Source: Silene conica (Eukaryota; Streptophyta; Magnoliopsida; Caryophyllales; Caryophyllaceae). Taken from it: DNA of 64,000 nucleotides. Under the pieces are notes generated by a model. That model did not search any database. It saw only the letters and a program-made list of their open reading frames with translations, and had not been told where the DNA came from. The stretch is taken from contig CM055313.2 in NCBI GenBank assembly GCA_029255685.2, positions 73,014,641 through 73,078,640 on the forward strand, written 5' to 3'. The stretch's first letter is position 1, and every line of letters begins with the position of its first letter. The position numbers and the translations under genes are program-made. Of the stretch, positions 34,301 through 46,300 are shown piece after piece.

Positions 34301-37300
34301 ATATCAATAAAATGCATTTTATTTCTCATATGAAAAACTTCACAGCTAAGCATACTTAATTGCGAGTAATCTTAGGATGATCGACCTACTGGAAAGGTTC
34401 CCGAAATGCGCATGAGTGGAGACAAAATACTCTGAAAAGGATTTGTATTGGTCTGTGGAACGAGTACATAGCTCGATAAGCTACCGTGGTTAACACTTTT
34501 GGTCATAGATTTTGGCGTGTGTTACACATTAGATAGTTTCCTAACTAAAATTGACAATGATTTCAAAACCAAATTACATGGTTAGATCGAGTCAAGCCAA
34601 ATCAAATCGTTTCAAATAGGCTTGATATAACAATCCTTAAATTGTCATCATTACGAGAAATCGGTTTAATATTTTTGTTATTGTTTTATAAACATACTAG
34701 GTTGTAACCCGTGAACTTCACGGGTCTGTTTTTAGTAATTTAAATTAATATTGTTAATAATATACAGAGAAAGAAATCAATTATTATAGAACTTTAATAA
34801 TATGAAATTAATATTGTTAATAATTAAAAGATAAAGAAATTAATTATTTTAGAATATTAAAATATGAAATTAATATAAAGATAAAGAATGAAGTTGATTA
34901 TTTTAGTACTTTAATAATATGAAATTAATATTGTTAATAATAGTATTAAATCAATATAAATACTTTTAGTTTAAAAATTACATAGTGTTATGTGAAAAAT
35001 CGTGTTAGATTAAAACTAAAATGCGTTCGCATAAATTAAGACGCATACATTAATATATAAACCGAGTCAGATTAAATTAATCCGACCTATATATTTATAA
35101 GTTAAAGACAAAAAAAAAATGAAAAAACAATACTTCGTATTAATCATCTAACAATTCATTGTCGGCGCATCATTGCCCACCAAATAGAAACCATCATCAT
35201 CATCATCATCATCATCATCATTTGTTGTTTATTAGAGATTTTCATTTTCATCACATAAACTCAAATTGAATTACTATTCTATGTTCATCTCGTCACTCAC
35301 CTTCCCCGCCCCCTTTCAAAACCCCTAATTATACAATCTCACTCACTCACTAATCCCTAATTTAGTTATTGTTTCACATTAGGATTTAGTTTAGTAAATT
35401 AATTTCAACCATAATCTATCCATATTTAAAATCACTCAGTTATTATTCTTTTCAGATTAGGTCAATTAATTGTGCATAATTCATGGATTCACGGAATCTT
35501 GAAATTTTGTTTAGGAAATTAATTGTAAAACATATCTTTCAGTTATTATTATGATTATGATTCTTTTCAATTTAGGAAATTTAAACAAAATTAACGTGAT
35601 TCACGGAATTTACCATGATTCACGCAATTTACTATGATTCACAAAATTATTATTATTATTCTTTTCAGTTTAGTTTATTGACCATGATTCACGGATTTTA
35701 AAAAATTTGTTTTGGAAATTAATTTCAATCAAATCTTTAGGTTATTATTATTCTTTTCAGTTTAGAAAATTTATTCAGCATGATTCACGGATTTTAAAAA
35801 TTTTGTTTTGGAAATTAATTTCAATCAAATCTCTTTAGGGTATTATTATTATTTTTTTCAGTTTAGGTAACAATTTAAAACCACAATCTGTTTTGTGCAT
35901 GATTCACGGATATTGACCATGTTTGACGGATTTTAAAAATTTTATTGGACAATCAGTTTAGTAATATGTTAGGAGGCTTTAAATCGCGCCACGTAAGACG
36001 GTGATTATTTTATGTAATGCCACGTCAACAGCTTGGCTTCTGCATTAAATAAATATATGATGATAAATACTCACTCCATTCATATCCACTTTGCACCTAT
36101 TCCATTTCGGTCCATTCGAATCCACTTTGAACCATGGGCGGATCTAGGGGTGGGCCCTGGTGGGCAGGTGCCCACCATAAAATTTTTAACATTAATTTTT
36201 ATAAGTCTTCAATGTAAACATGTAGTTATCATTGTGTAGTTGGTAGGGATGATGATTTCCATCCAGGAGATGGAGGATCGACTCTTGCTAGCTTCATTAT
36301 ATTAATAATGTTTTTGGGCCTCTTTCAAATATATATGAAAAAATTGCATAATTTAAGACTCGAACCCATTACCTTTAGACTATGTGATAAGTTCTAAACC
36401 ATTGAACTACTTGAATTAATTGGCAAATTTTGTACCAAAATGTATATAACTTTAAGTCATTATTTTTATATATATACTTAAAACATATATATTTCGTAAT
36501 ATTTTAGAAAAAAACGTTATTTTTGAAAAAAAATACTATCTATAAGTTTAAATTTTTTCCCATCTTTTTACTTAAATATTAATTCAAATAGGAAAAAAAT
36601 TGAAAATATAAAAATATTTACTTAGACACACGTAGATAACGCGTCAAAAAAATTTTGTGCCCACCTTGCACAAAAATCCTGGGTCCGCCCCTGCTTTGAA
36701 CCTTTCCTTATTTGGTTGTACTTTTAATACTATAATACTATAAAAACACTATTAAGGCCCAATTTTTCAACACAATACTACACTTTACACTTATTTGTTG
36801 TACTTTTATTAATATTTTAACAACGCGTAAAAACCGATATAGCGACACCGGGTGTTACTCAAAGTGAGCGACACCCGGGGTATTATTGTAATTTACTTAC
36901 GTATTTTGTGTTCCCTCCCTCAACATTCAAATTTTAAATTTATTAGTGGTGAAGGGTAGTTTAGGAAACTAACATTAGTTAAATAATTTAACGATTTTGA
37001 ATGATAGTCAAAGACGGTTAACACCGGCGGTTTGACCACCGTCAAACCCTCAAAGTGAAACTTCAAAAAAAGTTCCTAATGGGGCTTGAACCCGTAACCT
37101 CTTGAGTGAAATACAATTACTATTACCACCATAACATAAGCATTTTGTTGTGATTTTAGTATCTCTATTGCTATATATATGTCAGCACAATATTGAGTTA
37201 AATCAATATATCCTTATAATAATCTTTAAATGTACTTCTAACTTATATTCAAGGTACCCGATATAAAATCAATATAATTCTCAGTTAGTTAAATGTATTT

Positions 37301-40300
37301 GATAAAAAATGAACAAAATATTTTATGTACTTATAATTATATAATTATATTACGAAATTACATTTATTACAGGTCATATTATTATAACAACAAAAATTAT
37401 GTACGTACAATATATTTTTGGCAAAAGTACATTTTATTTTTAGTGGAGGTGCCCGGCTTCGAACGGGCTACCTTTATTTAGCATTAAAATATATTTTCAA
37501 TTAACTAAAACTATTTTAAAGTTGCATAACTAATATATTTACATTAATATATTTTTCTATGAGACGGAATATATCTTAAAATTACAATGAAATAAATTAT
37601 GAGACGATTTCACTACTCCTGCTATTACTATTTTACTTAAATCGATGGCTTAGCTAATTTTTCATATATACTTTATTTTGTTCTTAGATTTGTTATTTTT
37701 ATTACATTCGTTATTACTATTGTTTATTACTTTCATTACTCTCGCTATAATTATTGTTATCGGACTACTTTTATTTATCATTCAAATTTTATTTTCTATG
37801 AAATATGATTCGCTAAATTTGTTTAACATATATATTTACAATTTATATTTTGAAATTAAGATCAAAAGTAAAATTAATCAACAAATTATGAGACACGTTC
37901 ACCTATCCTGGCCCCTTGATAATATGAGTACCTTCACTACATTCCCTGTTAATACTATTATGTTCACTAATTTTTCGGTTACTGTTGTTTGTAACCCATG
38001 CTATTTTTGCGATTAACACGTTAGTTCTATCAAACTCATGTATTTAAATATGTTAATGTTTTCTTAAAAACGAATTGTTAATTTATTTTTTATACTCTTT
38101 CCGTAGTTCCCACGGTTACTTTCGCTACATGTATGTGTTGTCACTACTATTACTTTTACTTCTCTCGCCGTCATTATTTTTTTTCTTCCACTACTCCAAC
38201 ATTTATTATTGTTAATTTTACTACCCTTGTTGCTGCTAATATGACTTTCATTACTCGAGTTGTTATTATTATTGTTGGTTTTACTACTTACATGGGTGGT
38301 TAATATCATAGTAGTTGATTACCTAGTTGTATTAGAGTTATATATTTAAATAAATCTGACATATTAGATTATAATATTATTTAAGAGTAATACTAATTAT
38401 TTTATTTATTAAATTATAAATTTGAATTTAAGAGTAATACTAATTATTTTATTAATTAAATTATAAATTTAATGAATTATGGAATATATTATATTTTTTG
38501 GAAAATTTGAATTGATTTAGTGCATGTTTGGCCTTATTTATGGAAAAGAATTTTTACTTTTGTAAAGGAATTTTTATAAAACTAGTTTTTCATAAAATTG
38601 CTCATGTTCGGCCAAAACTTTTAAAAAATTATTCTTATCAGTTTTATCGTGTTTGGTCTAACTAGTTTCTATCAATTTTTTTTGGATTTTGGCGCTCAAA
38701 TAACTTAAGAGTAACGTGAAAAGAGAGTAACAATTTGCTACTTCTGTTTCTAGGTGTTTTTAGGAGTCAGTTTTAGAATTTTTGTTTAATAAAATTAGTT
38801 TTTAGTTTTTTAAAAAGTAGTGTTTGACCCAACTTTTATTTCTTTGGTTGAAAAAACAGTTGGAAAGCAGGGCCAAACACATACTTACTTACCGTTTAAT
38901 AGTTTTCAAAATATAACATATACTTATTTATACTCTAAGGAAACTCACAAAATAGAAAAAAAAGAAACCTCATAAGTAAAAGATATCGCTCATAAAAGAA
39001 TATTCCTTTTGCTAAAACAAATTAAAAGAATATTCCTTTTGGCTAAAATAAAATCAACATCTAACAAAATGCTTAAGTTTAAAAACAAAATAAATTAAAT
39101 ATTGAAGAAAATAAAAATTTGTTAAATCAAACATTGAAATATGCATCGCATGTCATATAGGAAAATATTATGTACCTCCAGTGAAAATATAATGTACATT
39201 TGACATAATTATATTTTACGTGCATACATTTTTTTGTTAAAATAATATGACACCTATAATAAATGTAAATTTTATAATAATTATGTAAAGTATAAGTGAG
39301 CAAAATTTTGTGTTCAATTTTTAAAAAATTCACTTTAGTAAGCATTATATTGATTTTATACTAAAGGTACATTGATTATAAATTATAAGTACATTATTTA
39401 TTAATTATTATAAGTATAAGTGAGCAAAGTTTTGTGTTCAATTTTTAAAAAATTCACTTTAGTAAGCATTATATTGATTTTATACTAAAGGTACATTGAT
39501 TATAAATTATAAGTACATTATTTATTAATTATTATAAGTATAAGTGAGCAAAATTTTATGTTCAAGTTTTAATATATGTATATATCTCAAAAGAGATACA
39601 GATTCATTAAAATAATTTGTGTAGCATAGTGGCATTATATGTGTAACTCAATTAAGAGGTCATGTGTTCAAGCCCCACTAACAACATTTTTGATGTTTCA
39701 TTTAATGGTTGATTATCGTATGGTCGCTAACCGCCGCAGACTAGTGGTCAAACCCCCACCTTTGACCGGCGGCATTGACGGCCAACCACCGTCGGCCTCC
39801 CTTGATCAACCACCTTGATAAATAATTAAATATGTGAATTACAGTTTTACCCTTTCGAGATTGACGCAAATACGAAAATTTACTTTTCAATTTTTTTATA
39901 TTTTTTTATTAGGGTGTTACCGAAATCAGTAACATCCGGTGTCGCCCTAGCACTACCCTAAAGCAAATGTACCAAGTGGAAATGAATGGAGGGAGTAGGA
40001 GTTAATGTTAAATGAAGCCTTTTTTACCAAACTGAATGGGACTCGTTATAACACCCGATTACAATTTCAAAATGCTTTCTTTGGCCAAATTCGCGATTTT
40101 TCCAAATCTCGGACTTATATTTAAACAAATTTGCACCATTTTTATTTTTTTTCTTGTTTTTCTTGTTTTTTTAGTTCTTAAAATTAGTAATCATTTTTTT
40201 AAAATATTTTTTGGGTACAAGTAGAAACTATTTTAAAAAACAATTTTGAAAATACAATTGTGAGTTGTGACAAAATTAAGTGGAATTGATGAGTGAAGCA

Positions 40301-43300
40301 AACATTAGATGGAAGGAGATAAAGACATTGACAGATCCTTGTCCGCCGCTAAAAACACCACCCGCCACCGTCATCCGCCATGAACTGCCTTTGCGCCTCT
40401 TCCACTTTAATTTCTGAGGGATTTCGGTAACTGTTATACTTCTATTCTGGGTTTTTTTCTTTCTGATTTTTCAGTTGTTGTATTAACTGATTATTGAGGT
40501 TTTTTTGCCGTGCTTTTGTTCACTAATGAAGGATCAAATCGAAGATATTACCCATTTTTATTTCATTTGTTTTCTTCATGTATTTCATTTATGGGTATTT
40601 TTGTCGATGTTTTAGAATGTTTTTTCCATGCAACTTTACCAAAAAAGACCTTACTGAACTCTAGTGAGTGTAACGTAGAGAGAAAAAAAGCAAACGGAAA
40701 GAATTCAACAGGACGGAGTTGTGAGGGTAACTTTGTACTTTTGTGTAAAAACCAAATGTAAACAATTCACTGTGATGATGAGAGTGAACGTAGTTTGTTG
40801 GGTTTCAAATGTGCCGAAATTTTGTTAAATTGTTTATTACACCCTTATAAAAACCACATTTTGTAACTTACAACCTTATTAATTCTTTTTTGAAACTTAC
40901 CGTCATAATATTCGTTCGGATCAAAACTTACCGTCAAAACATTACCTCCGACGGAAAACTAATGCCAAATTGGATTTTCGTGACTTAAGTTGATTTTTTA
41001 AGACCAAAAAACCCTTACCCACCTTCATCCCTTATATTTCCTTCAATCTTCATCTCTAAATCAGAATCATTTCCTACATATTTCCATTTCTTTTAACAAT
41101 TTTTATCTTTTCTTATTCTTCTTTTCTAACTCTTCATTTGTTCAACAAATTCTCTAATTCACTCTTTTTCTTCAAATTCTATCCTAATTCTATATTGGAG
41201 TATGTCTATTTTCTCTTAAAAGTAACCTCGTAAATTTTCCCCAAATTCAAAATGAACAGGGTTCTTCAATATTAGCAACATGTGTTCAAATTGGTCTGAG
41301 AATAGTTCTTCAATTTAAGAACAAAACCTAATTTTGGGTATAAATCTTAAATCTAATTCATTCAATTCAACCAATTCAACAAATTGGAGATAATGTCGAA
41401 ATAGGAGTAACATCATCAACAATTACAAATTAAAGATAAATTTAAGAGAAAATAATGTAAATACTTGTCCCTTGACTTAAAGCCATCAGATGAGGTCACG
41501 ATTCTTCTGCTCTTGATCAGATTCCGTTACAACACAATAAAATGATGTAATACAGAGGAATATTAGGGTAAATTTAGGGGAAAATTAGGGGAAATCAGAG
41601 AAAAAGATGAGAGGGTTTTGGGGTTAAAAGAGAAGGTATATGGAAGGTTATTGAAAGGTTAACAGTAACATGCAAAAATATAGACAAGGGCATATCGGTC
41701 TTTTTTTGTCGAAATTGACTGGAAACGTGGTTTTGGCGCAATTTTAAAAGAAAACTAATATTGTGATTTGTGGCCGTAAGTTTCAAAAAAAATTTAATAA
41801 CGCTGCAAGTTTCAAAATGTAGTTTTTATAAGGTTGTAATCAACAATTTTCTCGTTCAATTTTGGGGTTAATCAGAGTTGGCGTTTAGAGTTTACTGTTT
41901 TTTCTTTACTACGAATTCGATTGAGCTTCATTCGAACTATGATATTGATAAAATTGAACTATCCAAGTATAGCCGTTGATGATGCTCTTGAATATGTGTG
42001 TAATGTAATGGTTCCATTTCACCCAAGGGTTCTACGTCTTTGAATGCACTTGTCAGTTCAGCTAAGAAGAAACCATGGTGCTATGTTGTTTTTAAGCCCC
42101 TCAAATTGTTTAGAGTGAACATTGTTAAGATGTCTCTCAGTTGCAAGGTTGGGAGTTGTGGTGTATCAGAAGTAAACTACTGGTTCACTATTGACAGTAG
42201 GACTGTGGGAGTGGGAGTGGGAGTTGAGAACTCTGATATTTATTTGAACATTGGATACCTTTCTCTTATGGGTGCTTCAAATGATGTCATCTCACAAGTT
42301 ACTTGGTAATTAAGTCTTCTTCTGTAAAGAGATCAAAAAATGTTCTTGAGATTGTTAGTAATTCTTTTCCGTCAGTATGTGGCTGACTTTAATTCTTTTC
42401 CTGGAGTCTCTAAGAACCGAAATTACGAAAATCAGTTATAGTTGTGGTCTCCTTTCGAATGGAGAATACTCTCATGACCGCAACTCCTCGAGGACGAACC
42501 CCATTCTTTGTTTCTCCTCAAACTCAAAATTTCCACGGGATGATCTAGCAAAGTGCCTTAAGAAACAGTCACTTTCAAAATACAATGAATATACTAGTGT
42601 TAGCCCTGATTGGTAATGGGTTTTGGATGCTTTTTAGTTGCACTATAGTTCCTTGGAAAAAAGACATATTTTATAGGATTGATGAGTTTCAAGATTGTCC
42701 AAGACTCCAAGGTGATTCTAGGCATTATTTGTGTGATGAGAGAATGCAAAAGAGTAATTTGTTCTCTTGCGGATAGGTTGATGGTGTTCTTATGGTCTTT
42801 GGTATGTCTTGGGCCTTGTTCTACATTTGGAATACTAGTACCGTTTCTTGGGGTTGGTTTCTGATCTATAGTCTTGAGTGAATATTTGTTCTAGCGTATC
42901 ATCTGGTAATGCTATGTGCGTGTTTTTTTTTTGTTTCATTAATTTTATGATCTCATTTGTACTTGCGTTCACTTTCGTCATCTAATGAAATCGAATCGAA
43001 TACTGCTTAATAGAAAAAGACATGTAACATTGTAACAGATACTTGGCTTGGACATGTGTGCCGACACCATTGTGGGTGATGACATGAGAAGGGGAATTTC
43101 GGGCGGTGAAAAGAAGCGATTAACCATTGGTATGCATTTTCTTGGATTCATATTTTTTTTTTACAGTATATTACGATTGAAATTGCATGTATTTACCGAT
43201 TATCAATATTGGTACAGGGGAAATGTTGGTAGGACCGGCAAAATTTCTTTTGATGGACGGGATATCAACAGGTTTAGATAGCTCTACTACATTCAAGATA

Positions 43301-46300
43301 TGCAAGTACATTAGTGAAATGGTCCATATTCTTGACATGACAATAGTCATATCTCTCTTGCAACCAACTCCCGAGACATATGAGCTCTTCGATGATATCA
43401 TCCTTCTTTCTGAGGGTCAAATTATGTACCAAGGACCAAGGGATCGTATCCTCAACTTCTTCGAATATGTCGGGTTCAAATGCCCCAAAAGAAAAGGAGT
43501 AGCCGATTTTCTTCAAGAGGTCACCTCTATTAAAAACCAAGAACAGTATTGGTTTGGCAAGGATAAGCAACCTTATGAATACGTCTCTGTAACAGAATTT
43601 GTCCAACATTTCCGATCTTTTCACGTCGGGCAAAATTTGACCTCGGATCTTGGTATTCCTTATGATAAATCTAATGCTCATCCTGATGCTTTAGTGAAGG
43701 ATAAGTTTGGTATTTCCAGTTGGAAACTACTAACTGCTTGTTTTACAAGGGAGTGGTTATTGATGAAGAGAAATTCATTTTTGTATATATTCAAGAGTGT
43801 CCAGATAACAGTTATGTCAATTGCTACATTGACTGCCTTCTTTAGAACAACAATGAACCATAAAACGGCAGCCGATGGGGAAAAATACTTGGGAGCTATC
43901 TTCTTTAGCCTCACAAATTTTGTGCTCAATGGAATGACAGAAACTACGTTGACTGTAATGGACCTCCCCGTATTCTACAAACAAAGGGATTCTTTGTTCT
44001 ATTCAGCCTGGGCTTATGCATTACCAGTTTGGGTCCTTCGGATTCCTATATCATTTATGGAGTCAGCAATTTGGGCAATCCTTACTTATTACACAATTGG
44101 ATTTGCTCCCGTTGCAAGTAGGTAAAACTCAAATTTCATTACCTGGCTCCCATATTCATTTTTACCTTTAGGTTTTACAGCACTAGTTGGTCCGCTTGAT
44201 CTACTATATGTTTGGAGTTCATCATGTCGTAGTGAATTTCGGGATCGCGCTATTACAAACCTGCCATTATAATAGGTAAATTTGATTTGTACATGGGAAA
44301 ACATGCATAAAACTAAAATTCCTGATAACCGTTTTTCCTATATTTGTTGTGCTCATTTGAAAAATGTCTCTTTGTGTTCGTAATACCGAGTAAAATGCTT
44401 ATGTCCTGCTCATGTCCGTGCTATATGCGGAATAGTTTGAGATAATTGGATAATTTTATTAATATCTGTAATTTCAGGTTCTTTTGTCAATGGCTTGCTC
44501 TCTTTTGTATCCATCAGATGGCTTTATCCATATTTCGGTTCATTGGTGCCGTTGGAAGGACGATTGTGATTGCTAATGCCATCTCTATGCTTTCAATGTT
44601 GGTAATTTTTGTCCTCGGTGGTTTTATCATTGCTAAAGGTATGTCCGTAACGTATGTCAAATACCTCTTGTACATTAAACAAGAGTTATGCCTTGCTATC
44701 ATTAGCTTTCTTAGAGAGTTCAAGAGGTCTGAATTATGTTGTTGCCATAACATGTTTTTCTTGTCTAGTCAAAGGCAAATTGCTGTGAGCATATCCACAA
44801 TAGCTGCCATTCTAGCTTTCTAACCCAATTGTTCGAATAATTTCAATCAAACTGTTCATTTTTAGCCTGTTATTGGATACCTTTTATACATTTTCCAACA
44901 AATAATAATTTACATGATAATATGTGTGCTAACTGCTAAGCACTAAAATAACAAATATTACATACAAGTATTAGATTTTTTTTTTTTTTTTTTTTTTTTT
45001 TTGATAAGGTAAGAAAACTAGGTTAATCCTCTTGGATAAGACCAACCTATCTCATCCTTTCGAATGAGTAAGGTAAGTTGAAGCCACCGACTTTCAACCC
45101 ACCTCGAAGTATTAGATTTAGTATGGTATAGATTTGAAGCCTCCCGGCACCTTTTAAATCAACTGCGAAGCAAGAATTTGAAGTTAGGGGGCTATATTGT
45201 AGATCGAAAATCTAGGGTGAGCAATGCAGTAATGCAATTGTATGATTACGGAAACTTTTTTTTGAAAATTTGAACTAAAAAGTTCATTTGTTTCATTGCC
45301 CATGGAGTTGTATCCCCTACTAGCCCTCCTTAATCTGCCAATGTTTTAAATCATCTCAAATATCCTGTGAAGTGCGAAGTTTTATACAAGTATTTCTTCT
45401 AATTTTTGTGGCTGTGTATTTGTATAGGTGACCTTGGCCCGTGGATCAAATGGGGGTACTATCTTTCTCCTATGATGTATGGACAACATGCTTTAGTTAT
45501 TAATGAATTTGTTGACAAAAGATGGAGCACGGTACGGTATTGGGGATACTTTGGTGTTTCTTCATAACTTGTGAAACATATTCAACACCCTAGCAAAGAT
45601 AACCATTGTAATAATGTGATAAGTTTAAATCAAAAATATTTTTAATAAGTATCACCTAATTATAAATTTAATAGCAATATCAATATATCCTTTTTTTCGT
45701 AATTATTAATTACTTGGTATTAATGCAGCCAAATACAGACTTAAGAATCAAAGAACCAACTGTTGGCAAAGTTGTACTTGCATCAAGAGACTTCTTCAAC
45801 CAGGAATATTGGTTTTGGTTAAGCATCGGAGCACTCCTTGGATTTTCTCTTCTCTTCAACCTACTATACATTCTGGCATTAACTTACTTAAATCGTATGT
45901 GGCATTATTCTCATTATATTTTTTTCCTTTGTTTGTTGAGATTATTATAATAAATGAAAAGTCAATGTAGTAAAACTGTCAAATCTGTTTTTCATTTTTA
46001 CAGCTTCTATAGATGCAAAAGCCAGAGTGCAAGAACATGATGGTGCAATCAAAGATAAAAAGATATTGTCCTCTGAAAATCCTAATGCCGTAAATATTGA
46101 TACCCGAACTGATAAAGTGTATTCAAGTCTAGATACTAATGCGCCAAAAATGGGAATGGTGCTACCTTTCCGTCCACTTTCTCTAGCATTCAATCACATC
46201 AATTACTATGTGGATACTCCATCTGTGAGTCACTCGGCTTTCTGTTCGCTATGAAATGTTGTGTCTATTTTGTTTTTCACAAATTCTTGTATGAGACAGC

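Larger units (their letters stand above)
36070..39995. mobile_element. Long-inverted-repeat Stowaway/mariner-type element, 3926 bp
   Basis: The ends CTCACTCCATTCATATCCAC and GTGGAAATGAATGGAGGGAG lie between TA pairs (36068-36069 and 39996-39997). The arms stay inverted copies for at least 800 bases: GCGACACCGG..TGTTAC at 36842 pairs with the inverse at 39915, the GGGGCTTGAAC block at 37082 with 39675, and a block at 37255-37445 with 39180-39375. An RNA through it would fold into a very long hairpin. A hAT sits in the left arm. No transposase frame was recognised. Confidence 0.75.
33891..43038 (+). other. ABCG intron 5, 9.1 kb, TE-filled
   Basis: GT-AG intron with a Helitron (34697-36060), a 3.9-kb long-inverted-repeat mariner-type element (36070-39995) that carries a hAT (36133-36693) and another small element (38519-38885), an inverted-repeat element (40828-41849) and gene-like debris (40300-42870). 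Bases 33891-34696 and 39998-40300 show nothing recognisable. Confidence 0.85.

Noticed and set aside
37678-38016. 112-residue hydrophobic frame
   Set aside because: It arises from T-rich TTACTATTG-type sequence in the centre of the foldback element. The hydrophobicity is a composition effect.
40510-40761. 83-residue frame with a secreted-looking start
   Set aside because: No family match. It lies in T-rich leader-like debris, and no upstream promoter or downstream continuation is visible.
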